Positions 55,463 to 63,398 are shown, numbered from the stretch's first letter. The stretch is 64,000 nucleotides of DNA from Nitratidesulfovibrio termitidis HI1 (GCF_000504305.1 NZ_KI632512.1:2354250-2418249), one strand, 5' to 3'. The notes: generated from the sequence alone by a model not told the origin. Made by a program: numbers and translations.

Positions 55463-57296
55463 GGCGGCCTCCGGTGGCGGCGGCATGGGTTGCGCAATCG
55501 TCGTCATCTTCCGACAGGGTGGGCAGGGCGTCGTCCGGTTCCGGTTCGCCGCCGATCATTTGCAGGTTGTCCGCGCCGGGGGGCACCATGGGGTACACGT
55601 TGGCCCCGGCGGGCACGGTGACCCGGATCAGGCACGGTCCGGGCGCGCGCAGGGCGTCAGCCAGGTCGCGCAGGGGGTGTTCGCTGGCGTCCAGATCCAC
55701 GGCAGGCACGCCGAACCCTTCGGCGATGCGCGCAAAGTCCACCTTGCGCCGATACGCGCTGGCCACCAGCCGCCCCTCGTAGAACAGTTCCTGCTGCTGG
55801 CGCACCAGGCCCAGGGCGTTGTTGTCGGCCAGCAGGATCTTGACGTTCACCCCTTCCTCGGCGGCGGTGGCCAACTCCTGGATATTCATCTGCAGGCTGC
55901 CGTCCCCGGTGAAGCACAGCACCGTGGCCTCGGGCCGTGCCAGCGCCGCGCCGATGGCGGCGGGCAAACCGAACCCCATGGTGCCAAGGCCGCCGGAGGT
56001 CAGCCAGCGGCGCGGGCCGCGCAGGGGGTAGGCCTGGGCGGTGCGCATCTGGTGCTGGCCCACGTCGGTGGCCACTATGGCGTCGTGGTCCACGGCATCG
56101 GCGGCGCAGCGGATCAGTCCGTACGGCGTGCGCGGGTCGTCCGCGCCGGGCATGACGAAGGGATGGCGGCGGCGGCATTCCTCCACCCGGGTCAGCCATG
56201 CCTCGCGCCCGGCCTCCGCGCGGGGGCGCAGCAGGGGCAGCAGTTCGGCCAGGGCCAGACCCACGTCGCCGGTGATGCCGCAATGCACCGGCAAGATCTT
56301 GTCCAGTTCGCTCTCGTCGATGTCGATGTGGATGATGGTGGCCTGGGGACAGAAACGCTCCGCCTTGCCCACGGCCCGGTCGTCGAAGCGGGCCCCCGCC
56401 ACCAGCAACACGTCGCATTCGGCCAGCAGCAGGTTGGTATGCCGCGCCGCGTGCATGCCCAGCATGCCGAGGGACAGGGGATGACCGGCGGGCATGGCGC
56501 CCAGGGCCATCAGGGTCATCACCGTGGGCAGTCCGGCCCGCTCGGCCAGTTGCACGGCCATGTCCGACGCGCCGGACGCCACCACTCCGCCGCCCAGGTA
56601 CAGCATGGGCTGCCGGGCCGCATTCAGCAGCGTGGCGGCACGGGAGATGGCGGAAGGGTCGGGCGCGGGGGGCGGCGCGGGCCGACCCGGCTGCGGCGGA
56701 TTGTCGAACACGGCCTGATCCACCGGGGCCATCTGGACGTTCTTGGGAATGTCCACCAGCACCGGGCCGGGGCGGCCCGACGCGGCGATGCGGAAGGCGG
56801 CGGGGATCACCTCGGCCAGTTCCTCCACCGAGCGCACCAGGAAGTTGTGCTTGGTGACGGGGATGGACATGCCGTAGATGTCCACCTCCTGAAAGGCATC
56901 GCTGCCCACCAGACTCAGCGGCACCTGCCCGGTGATGCACACCACGGGCACGGAATCGAGCTTGGCGTCCGCTATGGCCGTCAGGGTGTTGGTGGCCCCT
57001 GGGCCGGACGTGGCGAAGAACACGGCGGGCCGCCCGGTGACACGGGCCATGCCCTGGGCCATGAAGCCCGCGCCCTGCTCGTGCCGGGCCAGCACGTGGC
57101 GGATGGAACCGGCCCGGCCAAGGGCGTCGTACAGGGGCAGGTTGGCCCCGCCGGGAATGCCTGCGATGACGTCGATGCCCTGCCGTTCCAGCAGGCGGAT
57201 GACCAGGTCCGCGCCGTTGGGCGGGCGTTTTCGGGGGGTGGGCGCGGCACCGGATGCGGCGCCGGGTGCGGTACGGGACAGGGTGTGGGCTGGCAT
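55449..57296 (-). CDS. ilvB: Acetolactate synthase large (catalytic) subunit
   Basis: The protein is 615 aa; ATG at 57296 has AAGGAGCGC upstream. It is a TPP enzyme that condenses two pyruvate, or pyruvate with 2-oxobutyrate, in valine/leucine/isoleucine synthesis. The N-terminal PYR domain has GIPGGANLPLYDAL and the catalytic Glu in VLARHEQGAGFMAQG. VVCITGQVPLSLVGSDAFQEVD marks the linker to the FAD-binding middle domain. The C-terminal PP domain has CFTGDGSLQMNIQEL ... ILLADNNALG, the GDG-N TPP/Mg motif. Expression is likely controlled by the leader peptide and attenuator upstream. Confidence 0.95.
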   Translation of the reverse strand: MPAHTLSRTAPGAASGAAPTPRKRPPNGADLVIRLLERQGIDVIAGIPGGANLPLYDALGRAGSIRHVLARHEQGAGFMAQGMARVTGRPAVFFATSGPGATNTLTAIADAKLDSVPVVCITGQVPLSLVGSDAFQEVDIYGMSIPVTKHNFLVRSVEELAEVIPAAFRIAASGRPGPVLVDIPKNVQMAPVDQAVFDNPPQPGRPAPPPAPDPSAISRAATLLNAARQPMLYLGGGVVASGASDMAVQLAERAGLPTVMTLMALGAMPAGHPLSLGMLGMHAARHTNLLLAECDVLLVAGARFDDRAVGKAERFCPQATIIHIDIDESELDKILPVHCGITGDVGLALAELLPLLRPRAEAGREAWLTRVEECRRRHPFVMPGADDPRTPYGLIRCAADAVDHDAIVATDVGQHQMRTAQAYPLRGPRRWLTSGGLGTMGFGLPAAIGAALARPEATVLCFTGDGSLQMNIQELATAAEEGVNVKILLADNNALGLVRQQQELFYEGRLVASAYRRKVDFARIAEGFGVPAVDLDASEHPLRDLADALRAPGPCLIRVTVPAGANVYPMVPPGADNLQMIGGEPEPDDALPTLSEDDDDCATHAAATGGRHVHA

Positions 57297-57359
57297 GTGC
57301 GCTCCTTCTGGTATCCGGTCGGAGCCGGGAGAGGGTGCGCCATTTCCGCCGCGTCGCGG

Positions 57360-57399
57360 AAAAACGACAACCCCCGCCGGCTCGCGCCGACGGGGGTTG
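57360..57399 (-). terminator. Attenuator terminator of ilvBN
   Basis: On the minus strand CAACCCCCG-T-CGGC pairs with GCCG-G-CGGGGGTTG over a 4-nt loop and leads within 3 nt into TTTTT. It lies between the leader peptide stop (57431) and the ilvB start (57296). Confidence 0.85.
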
Positions 57400-57430
57400 G
57401 ACTGTTCTCTGCTGCTGAGACCTGCCCCGG

Positions 57431-57532
57431 CTACGGCGCGACGCGACGTACTACGCGTACGACGACCGCTACGAATACCGGGGCCAGTAGGCCGGTGGCG
57501 TTCGGGAGTGCGGTGGCTGCGGTGCGGCGCAT
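57431..57532 (-). CDS. ilv leader peptide, valine-rich
   Basis: This 33-codon frame starts at ATG 57532, with AAGGAC ~11 nt upstream, and stops at 57431. Its second half reads GLLAPVFVAVVVRVVRRVAP: nine Val and two Leu in 20 residues. It ends 32 nt before the attenuator hairpin. This is the layout of classical amino-acid attenuation. When valyl-tRNA is scarce, ribosomes stall in the Val codons and the terminator would not form. No isoleucine codon is present, so the control would mainly sense Val and Leu. Called from position and composition. Confidence 0.75.
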   Translation of the reverse strand: MRRTAATALPNATGLLAPVFVAVVVRVVRRVAP

Positions 57533-57866
57533 GGGGGCTATCGTCCTTGCGTTGGAGATGCGAAGAAAACCTGGAAGACCATGGGTACAGAACTGTATGC
57601 CGCAGTCCGCGCGACGGGTCAAGCAGGCAAATACAGATTGACCACACGAACAATGCATGCCGGAACAGCCTTCACATGAAGGCATGACGGCGCGCCCGGG
57701 CGGCGGCAACGGGATGTCGCCACCCGGCCTTCTGCCCCTGCCCCCGCGCGTGTTCCCGGCCCGCACGGCTTGACGCCGGTGGCGAAACAGGCTAGTCAAC
57801 CGTCCGCCGCACGCGACGGGCCTTTCATGCCCGCGCGGCCCTGCGGCGCCAGCCTTGCAACCATCC

Positions 57867-57942
57867 GCCCTTGTAGCTCAGTCGGTAGAGTGCGTCCTTG
57901 GTAAGGACGAGGTCAGCAGTTCAATCCTGCTCAAGGGCTCCA
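57867..57942 (+). tRNA. tRNA-Thr (anticodon GGT)
   Basis: This 76-nt cloverleaf has acceptor arms GCCCTTG/CAAGGGC, D-arm GCTCAGTCGGTAGAGT, anticodon stem CGTCC/GGACG with loop TTGGTAA, T-loop GTTCAATCC, and encoded CCA. Confidence 0.95.
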
Positions 57943-57946
57943 TTTC

Positions 57947-57975
57947 GGGCCGCCGGGAAACCGGCGGCCCGGCTT
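57947..57975 (+). terminator. Terminator after tRNA-Thr
   Basis: GGGCCGCCGG and CCGGCGGCCC pair perfectly over a GAAA loop five nt after the tRNA. GGCTTCGTTT follows. Confidence 0.75.
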
Positions 57976-58123
57976 CGTTTCCGCGCCCGTGCGCACCCCA
58001 TCCGCGCCTGCCCCATCCCGCGGCCATCCCCTTCACATCCCGCCCCGGCATCAACCGGCACGGGCCGTTAGCGTTGGGGCATGATAACCTGCGCCAGCCG
58101 CGCCTTCGGTGGGGGCCGCACCA

Positions 58124-58152
58124 TTGCCCGCGCGGGCGACACGTCATATCAT
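58124..58152 (+). promoter_or_regulatory. Sigma-70-like promoter of the PilZ gene
   Basis: TTGCCC, 17 bases, TATCAT lies in an AT-rich patch. The resulting leader would be about 205 nt long. Confidence 0.5.
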
Positions 58153-58366
58153 ATATCTATACGGTGGCCCTCGCGCGTCCCCATCCTCTCCGCTTGGCCC
58201 GGCCCGTTCCCGATTCGGGCCGCACCACCTGCCGACCCGTGCATGCTCCCTCCTCCTCCAGCCGTCATCCGCCGGCATTCGCGCCGGCAACACGGACAAG
58301 GTCGGCAGCCGTCACGCGCGCTGCCGCATTTCGCGGCGCCGGGCCTTCAGCACGGAGGGAGACGTC

Positions 58367-58711
58367 ATGAAAGACCCCATCGATGACCGCAGGGAACATT
58401 TCCGCATCAATCTGACCGCCGACGAGTACGACTACCCGTGCCGCATCCGCTACGGCGAGCACGAGTACAAGGCACGGCTGCTGGACGTGAGCACCGGGGG
58501 CGCGCGCCTGCTGGTGTACGGCGGCGGCGCGGACCTGGGCGGCGCGGGCAGGGGCATGTACCTGCACGCCACCATGAACGAGCCGGGGCACCTGCAGAAC
58601 ATCCCCTACCACACCCGCTGGTACCGGGGGAACGAAATGGGCGTGGAGTTCGAACCGCCCCTGAACGCGGACCGCGAAGAATTGCGGCGCGCCATGGCCC
58701 ACTGCCGCTGA
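58367..58711 (+). CDS. Single-domain PilZ protein (cyclic-di-GMP receptor)
   Basis: The protein is 114 aa; ATG at 58367 follows CACGGAGGGAGACGTC. The c-di-GMP-binding RxxxR motif is in DDRREHFRINL. The second motif, D/NxSxxG, is LLDVSTGGARLLVYGGG. The remainder forms the expected beta-barrel ending WYRGNEMGVEFEPP. No output domain is attached, so it would act by binding a partner such as a motility or polysaccharide protein. It is a single gene flanked by tRNA-Thr and a bidirectional hairpin. Confidence 0.9.
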   Translation: MKDPIDDRREHFRINLTADEYDYPCRIRYGEHEYKARLLDVSTGGARLLVYGGGADLGGAGRGMYLHATMNEPGHLQNIPYHTRWYRGNEMGVEFEPPLNADREELRRAMAHCR

Positions 58712-58824
58712 GGACGTATCGGCAACGCCGCCCGGCGGCCATGCAGCAAACGCGTGCGCACGGCGGCCCACCAGCCGGACCGCACGCACATACCACGAAG
58801 CCCGCCACGGACTTGCCACGCGCG

Positions 58825-58861
58825 ACGGCCCTGCCGCTCCCTTGGGGAACGGCAGGGCCGT
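58825..58861. terminator. Bidirectional hairpin between PilZ and LOG genes
   Basis: ACGGCCCTGCCG and CGGCAGGGCCGT pair perfectly over a 13-nt loop. A second dyad, ACAACCC-ACCCG/CGGGT-GGGTTGT, lies at about 58885-58910. The genes on either side converge. Confidence 0.65.
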
Positions 58862-58983
58862 GATGTTCCAGCGCGTGCCTGCACAACCCCACCCGCGGGT
58901 GGGTTGTCACGCGCTCGCGCAAGAATGGAAGGGAAACCCCGCGCATTGCCGGACCTTGCCCGGCAGCGCGAAACCTTGGGTGG

Positions 58984-59553
58984 CTACAGCCCCCACTTCT
59001 CCACGGCTACCGGGGTATAGGCGCGCATGGCGGACACCAGCTGGGCCGGGTCCGCATTGGCCATGACCATGGCCCTGTGCCCCTGAGGCAGAAAGCGCTC
59101 TTCGATCATGTGGTCGATCATGCCGAAGAACGGCCCGTAGAAACCGCCCACATCCAGCAGGCCGATGGGCCGCGCGGGCGGATACAGCTGCCCTTCCACC
59201 CATATCTCGAACAGTTCCTCCAGTGTGCCGATGCCGCCGGGCATGGCCACGAAGCCCTCGGCCAGCTGGGCCATGCGGGCCTTGCGACTGCGCATGTCGG
59301 GCACCACGTCGTGGCTGGTCAGGCCTTCATGCAACTGCCCGCGTTCCACCAGCTTCTCGGTGATCACGCCGTGCACCTCGCCCCCGGCGCGCAGGGCTGC
59401 GTCAGCCACAACACCCATGAGGCCCTTGGTGGTGCCGCCGTAAACCAGGCGGATGGACTGTGCCGCCAGGGTCTGTCCCAGCGCGACGGCTGCCTTCAGA
59501 TAGTCGTCGCCCCTTCCGAAATTGGAGCCGCAATACACGGCGATGCTGCGCAT
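58984..59553 (-). CDS. LOG family protein (nucleotide 5'-monophosphate phosphoribohydrolase)
   Basis: The protein is 189 aa; ATG at 59553 has GAGGG upstream. It is a Rossmann-like fold with the family signature PGGIGTLEE at 105-113, and MRSRKARM ~18 residues before it supplying the conserved Arg. The N-terminal strand is IAVYCGSNFG. Members release ribose-5-phosphate from AMP or cytokinin nucleotides; in bacteria the natural role is often purine nucleotide turnover. It stands alone on the minus strand with the long structured repeat upstream. Confidence 0.92.
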   Translation of the reverse strand: MRSIAVYCGSNFGRGDDYLKAAVALGQTLAAQSIRLVYGGTTKGLMGVVADAALRAGGEVHGVITEKLVERGQLHEGLTSHDVVPDMRSRKARMAQLAEGFVAMPGGIGTLEELFEIWVEGQLYPPARPIGLLDVGGFYGPFFGMIDHMIEERFLPQGHRAMVMANADPAQLVSAMRAYTPVAVEKWGL

Positions 59554-59965
59554 GGCGAATGCCCTCGTTTGTGGCGTTGTCGCGGCGATGCCGTGATGGT
59601 CGTTGCGGTGAGGTTCCTGCCGGGCGGCGCACCCGCGTCCACCCGCAAGGGCGGTTACCTACTCCCCTGCGGCGCGGGGTGCAAGGGCGGATAGGGCGGT
59701 TGCGCTGGAACGTTTTCCTCCCGCTCAACGCAGCAGGGGGTACGATCCGCCCGAAAGCGTGGCCGCGCCAGCCCCCAGAAAACAACACGGGACCGGATGT
59801 GACATCCGGCCCCGTACATGTTCTTCGTGCCAAGGCAGAAACAGGTGTGATCCCACGCGCTGACGCGACGGGATTTTCGTTCTCCGGCTATGCTGAAGGC
59901 TCAAAGCTGCAAACCAAGATTTTTTTCCGCTGGCAAGGAAAACGAGGCCGCCATGAGGGAATATG

Positions 59966-60005
59966 CCTCAACCGTTAGGCGAGCTTGCGAGCCTTACGAT
60001 TGAGG
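59966..60005 (+). repeat. REP-like hairpin 1
   Basis: CCTCAA, CGTTAGGC, a centre with GA/GA and GC/GC, then GCCTTACG and TTGAGG. Arms pair with one T-T mismatch. It is inserted in the apical loop of the 59898-60212 element. Confidence 0.75.
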
Positions 60006-60036
60006 ACCGCAGCGCGCTCTTGGGTATTTGACCGAG

Positions 60037-60077
60037 CCTCAGCCGTTAGGTGAGCGAAGCGAACCTTACGGATAAGG
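60037..60077 (+). repeat. REP-like hairpin 2
   Basis: CGTTAGGT (60044-60051) with ACCTTACG (60063-60070). The closing pair changes from C-G to T-A relative to hairpin 1 and the GA/GA tandem is kept in the centre. It is inserted between GACCGA and AATGG of the core element. Confidence 0.75.
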
Positions 60078-60121
60078 ACAGCAACGCAATGGCGGCCGAA
60101 GTTTGACCTCTCTGCGCACGA

Positions 60122-60155
60122 TGCCCGTAAGGCTCGCATACTCGCCTAACGGGCA
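60122..60155 (-). repeat. REP-like hairpin 3, opposite orientation
   Basis: CGTAAGGC (60126-60133) with GCCTAACG (60144-60151), extended by TGCC/GGCA. As a reverse complement it reads CGTTAGGC ... GCCTTACG, the same unit as hairpin 1. It is inserted on the 3' side of the core element. Confidence 0.75.
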
Positions 60156-60214
60156 CGCTTCGCGCCCTTCGGGTCGGTAGCCAGCGGGGAAAAGGGCGGT
60201 TTGCAGTCAGCCCC

Positions 60215-60538
60215 CTAGCCGCAGCAACTGCTCGAACTCCCGCACCCGCTGCAACCACCGCCACCGCCGCCAAGCTGCACTTCGGAGGTCACGGCAAAGC
60301 CCATGGAGCCAAGGTCGATGTTGATGGCGCCGGACTGTTCCAGCAGCGCACCGTTGACGCAGAAGGTGTAGCCGCCGGGCTCGAACACCTTGTCTTCTTC
60401 GCCGGGCTCGTCCAGGGCCAGGGCCAGACGCGGGCCGCTGCAACCGCCGGGGGCTAGGTAGACGCGGATGGGGCTGCGCTCCTTGTCGGAGAAATAGGCA
60501 TCAAGTTCCGTGCGGGCACGGTCGGTAAGCGTGATCAT
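60215..60538 (-). CDS. IscA/HesB-like protein with Cys-rich C-terminal tail
   Basis: The protein is 107 aa from ATG at 60538; AAGGAG lies 13 nt upstream and GTG at 60547 is an alternative. A-type scaffold pattern: MITLTDRARTELDAYF, then VYLAPGGCSGPRLALAL with Cys33 in the usual first position, and AINIDLGSMGFAV. The standard C-terminal CGCG motif is replaced by a glycine-rich tail with CSGCGSSSSCCG (four Cys). It probably carries an Fe-S cluster or iron, perhaps with different geometry. It is transcribed from a near-consensus promoter. No isc or suf genes are adjacent. Confidence 0.85.
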   Translation of the reverse strand: MITLTDRARTELDAYFSDKERSPIRVYLAPGGCSGPRLALALDEPGEEDKVFEPGGYTFCVNGALLEQSGAINIDLGSMGFAVTSEVQLGGGGGGCSGCGSSSSCCG

Positions 60539-60587
60539 AAATTCCACTAACTCCTTGGTGTTGCTATAGATAAAACGGATACCAATA

Positions 60588-60616
60588 ATTATAGGCATCA
60601 ATTTTCGCACTGGCAA
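60588..60616 (-). promoter_or_regulatory. Near-consensus sigma-70 promoter of the IscA-like gene
   Basis: On the minus strand TTGCCA, 17 bases, TATAAT. It predicts a 5' leader of about 40 nt. It is the best sigma-70 match in the window. Confidence 0.85.
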
Positions 60617-60809
60617 GACGCGCCCCCCGCATCGGGCCGGGCGGGGAGCCTTTTGCTGCACGAGAACCAGCGAATACGAGTAATGCTATTGCCTGCCCCG
60701 CCGCGCTGCGCTAGGAATCCGAAACATGTACCCTCACCCGGTCGCGCCCGATGCGCTGGCCGGGCATCCGGGTCAACGACATCGTGGGCAACCGCCTCAC
60801 GGAGCAGCG

Positions 60810-61790
60810 ATGGATTCCCCCGCCGTCAATTTCACCATCCCCACGTTCAATCGCCTGGAATTGACGAAGCGCTGCATCTTTTCCCTGAAACGGCATGTGC
60901 ACGTCCCGTCACGGCTCACGGTGGTGGACAACTGCTCCACGGACGGCACGCGCGAATTCCTGGTGAAGCTGCACGAACACGGCGTCATCGACCACCTTTT
61001 TCTGCTGCGCAAGAACATGGGGGTATCCTGCGCGTCCAACTTCGGGTTCGATGTGTGCCCGACGCCGCTGTACATGAAGCTGGACAACGACATCGAGGTG
61101 ACCGACCCGCGGTGGATTCTCGACATCCTCGACCTGTGGTCGGCGGACCCGGAGGTGGCCTTTCTGGGGCCACGGCTGGGCGCACCGCAAGCAACCCTGT
61201 ACGACGTCACCCTGCGCAGCGGGCGAACCGTCACCGTCACCCGGCGCAGTCTGACGGGCTCGGCCACGGCCATCGCGCGCGACGTATTCAACATCCTTGG
61301 CTACTGGAACGAGGATTACGGCCTGTACGGCGAGGAAGACGCCGACTACTCGCACCGGGCCAAGCTGGCCCGCTTCCTGCTGGTCTGCTACCCGTCGGAG
61401 GGCCGGATGCTGGACCTCGGCACGCCGCCCAGCACCCGGGCGGACTACAACAGCTACAAGCGCGCCCAGCGCCGCAAGAACCTCGTGCCGCGCACGGGCA
61501 TCAACAGGTTCGCGCTGTACTGCTACCTGTACGAACACGGCATCCTTGAACTGTACTGTCCCCGGCGGTACCTGCCCGTCATCCACGGGTACGACGTGGA
61601 ATTTTCCATCAATCCGGACTTCATGCTGCGCAAGAAGGTGGTCACCGCCTGCGCCCGCGCCATCGGCGCCCTGCCCGACGCCATGTTCGCCAGCGCCATG
61701 GGCAGCGGCGACTTCGTGGCCACGCTGCTGGCCACGGCGGCGGAAGTGCGCCAGCGCCATCAGCCGCAGGCCAGGCCTGATCTGGCCTGA
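60810..61790 (+). CDS. Family 2 glycosyltransferase
   Basis: The protein is 326 aa from ATG at 60810 with GGAG upstream; ATG at 60726 would add 28 residues that do not look conserved. GT-A fold: FTIPTFNRLELTKRC, LTVVDNCSTDGT and the metal site in YMKLDNDIEVTDPRW. ILGYWNEDYGLYGEEDADYSHRAK is the acceptor-side region typical of GT2. The C-terminal ~110 residues are family-specific. No membrane helix is seen. The acceptor is unknown. The stop codon lies within a tandem repeat, so repeat changes could alter the last residues. Confidence 0.88.
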   Translation: MDSPAVNFTIPTFNRLELTKRCIFSLKRHVHVPSRLTVVDNCSTDGTREFLVKLHEHGVIDHLFLLRKNMGVSCASNFGFDVCPTPLYMKLDNDIEVTDPRWILDILDLWSADPEVAFLGPRLGAPQATLYDVTLRSGRTVTVTRRSLTGSATAIARDVFNILGYWNEDYGLYGEEDADYSHRAKLARFLLVCYPSEGRMLDLGTPPSTRADYNSYKRAQRRKNLVPRTGINRFALYCYLYEHGILELYCPRRYLPVIHGYDVEFSINPDFMLRKKVVTACARAIGALPDAMFASAMGSGDFVATLLATAAEVRQRHQPQARPDLA

Positions 61791-61850
61791 TCTGGCCTGA
61801 TCTGATCTGGCCCGATCTGATCTGGCCCGATCTGGCCTGCCCTGGCCTGC
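61783..61850. repeat. Tandem repeat of gatctggcct/gatctggccc units at the 3' end of the GT2 gene
   Basis: About seven ~10-nt units, some shortened to gatct, start in the last codons of the glycosyltransferase and run 60 nt beyond. With a 10-nt unit, gain or loss shifts the frame at the very C-terminus. The gap to the tag gene has nothing else. Confidence 0.8.
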
Positions 61851-61933
61851 AAGCGCAGCCTCGCCCGGCATGGCGTGGCCTGCCCCCCCCCTGTGCGCCC
61901 CTTGCCCCACCACCACTGGCCGCAGCTGCGCCC

Positions 61934-62548
61934 CTATCCTGCCTGCCCCCGGCGTTCCGCCGCCACCTCGGCATGGCGGAAGCAACTGGTCAGATGATCG
62001 TTGACCAGCCCCGTGGCCTGCAGGTGGGCGTAGATGACCGTGGACCCCACGAACTTGAAGCCCAGCCGCTTCAACTCCTTCGACACCGTGTCCGACAGCG
62101 GCGTGGTGGCGGGCACCTGCCCCAGTTCGCGCCACTGGTTGCACACCGGGCGGCCGTCCACGAAATTCCAGATGAACGCATCGAAGCTGCCGTGGCGAGC
62201 CTGCACGTCCAGAAACAGCCGGGCGTTGTGCACGGCGGCCTCCACCTTCAGGCGGTTGCGCACGATGGCGGCATCGCCCAGCAGCCGCTCCACGTCGGCC
62301 TGGGTATACCGGGCCACCACGGCGGGGTCGAAGTCGGCGAACAGGCGGCGGTAGCCCGCGCGCTTGCGCAGGATGGTCAGCCACGAAAGCCCGGCCTGCG
62401 CCGCCTCCAGCACCAGGAATTCGAAGTGGATGCGGTCGTCGCGCACGGGCACGCCCCACTCGGTGTCGTGGTAGGCGATTTCCTCCGGCGCGCGCGCCCA
62501 CGGGCAACGGAGGACGCCGGCTTGCAGTTCCGGCATGCCTCCGCTCAT
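61934..62548 (-). CDS. tag: DNA-3-methyladenine glycosylase I
   Basis: The protein is 204 aa. ATG at 62548 overlaps the TGA of the upstream lipoprotein gene (ATGA). It removes 3-methyladenine from alkylated DNA. The zinc site is formed by CPWA near the N-terminus, the His of YHDTEWG, and HLTSCFRH at the C-terminus. DDRIHFEFLVLEAAQAGLSW and FIWNFVDGRP are family signatures. Length is normal. Coupled translation with a YbaY-like lipoprotein is unusual in function but clear in sequence. Confidence 0.95.
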   Translation of the reverse strand: MSGGMPELQAGVLRCPWARAPEEIAYHDTEWGVPVRDDRIHFEFLVLEAAQAGLSWLTILRKRAGYRRLFADFDPAVVARYTQADVERLLGDAAIVRNRLKVEAAVHNARLFLDVQARHGSFDAFIWNFVDGRPVCNQWRELGQVPATTPLSDTVSKELKRLGFKFVGSTVIYAHLQATGLVNDHLTSCFRHAEVAAERRGQAG

Positions 62549-63024
62549 CGGGTCATCTCCAGCACCAGTTCCAGATAGGCCGGGTTGCCGTGGGTCAGCA
62601 CATGCTGCGGCGCGGGCGTGCGGAACCACACCCGCCCCGGACCGCCGCCCGTGCCCGGCTCGAACAGGGTGGCCTCGACCACGTAGTTGCGGCGCTGGTC
62701 GAGGCGCGCGGCGTCGAAGTCCATGCGAAACGGCGCGGGCACCCGCACTGGCGCGGGCACTTCCACGCGGGCCAGTTCCACGCCGTCACCCCCGTCGGTC
62801 ACGTCCAGCAGCCGCACCTCACCCTGCACCGAAAGCGGCAGCAGGATGCGCTCACGAAAGGTTATGGTGCCCGTCACCATGGCCAGCGCACCGGGCCGGT
62901 ACAGTTGCAGCTTCTGGCTGCACCCGGCCACCAGCGCCGCCAGCACCAGCAGCGCCACCAGCGCCGAAAACCCGCGTGCGCCAAGCGGATTGCGCCGGGT
63001 CATGATCTTGCCGTCGTCGTTCAT
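62545..63024 (-). CDS. YbaY/YscW-like lipoprotein
   Basis: The protein is 159 aa; ATG at 63024 is preceded by GGGGAGG. The signal peptide FSALVALLVLAALVAGC has a lipobox with Cys35. The mature part is a single beta-rich domain (GALAMVTGTITFRERILLP, GVELARVEVPAPVRVPAPFRMDFD, YVVEATLFEPG) of the type_III_sys_lipo/YbaY family. That family includes pilotin-like lipoproteins of secretion systems and general envelope proteins. It overlaps tag by four bases. The 417-nt gap on its other side holds the promoter of the alcohol dehydrogenase and a GCCGGGG/CCCCGGC hairpin at 63321-63339. Confidence 0.8.
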   Translation of the reverse strand: MNDDGKIMTRRNPLGARGFSALVALLVLAALVAGCSQKLQLYRPGALAMVTGTITFRERILLPLSVQGEVRLLDVTDGGDGVELARVEVPAPVRVPAPFRMDFDAARLDQRRNYVVEATLFEPGTGGGPGRVWFRTPAPQHVLTHGNPAYLELVLEMTR

Positions 63025-63369
63025 GCATCCTCCCCGATGACTGTTGAATGTTCCATTCCACCACCTCCCTGCCATACCCGCGCGCCCAAGGCCAGCATTG
63101 CGCGCTGCACCGGCCCCTTGCCCATTGACTTTGCCACGCCGAATCCTTACTGCTGCATCCGTCGCGAGTCCCATCCACTCCGTTCCGCCGGGCACCCCCG
63201 GCGGCAGCACGCGGCCACACCCCGCCCGGCATCGCCGGTCACCCCCATGCACACCCCCGCACCGCCTTGCCTGCTTCGCGCCCCCGGCCTGAACGACCGG
63301 GTCTTCGCGCATGCCGCACCGCCGGGGCATTTCCCCGGCTAACCGCTGCTCCACAAATTTCCGGGCATC

Positions 63370-63398
63370 TTGCCCGCCCCCGCGAATGCGCCTAGAAT
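63370..63398 (+). promoter_or_regulatory. Sigma-70-like promoter of the alcohol dehydrogenase gene
   Basis: TTGCCC, 17 bases, TAGAAT. It lies 43 nt upstream of the start codon. Confidence 0.65.

Larger units (their letters stand above)
59898..60212 (+). repeat. Structured repeat element, long form with three REP-like hairpins
   Basis: This is the second copy of the element at 25539-25683. Outer helix: CTGCAAACC (59907-59915) with GGTTTGCAG (60198-60206), flanked by GGCT/AGCC. Middle: CCGCTGGC (59927-59934) with GCCAGCGG (60180-60187), plus TTTT/AAAA. Inner: GGCCGCCAT (59946-59954) with ATGGCGGCC (60089-60097). The segments AAGGAAAACGAG, ATGAGGGA, TATTTGACCGA and GAAGTTTGAC match the short copy in the same order. 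Extra material is three hairpins. Both flanking genes are on the minus strand, unlike at copy 1. No gene lies in 59554-60214. Confidence 0.78.

Noticed and set aside
57431-57799. 122-codon minus-strand frame upstream of ilvB as a protein gene
   Set aside because: Only its last 33 codons have a sensible start and composition. They are better read as the attenuator leader peptide.
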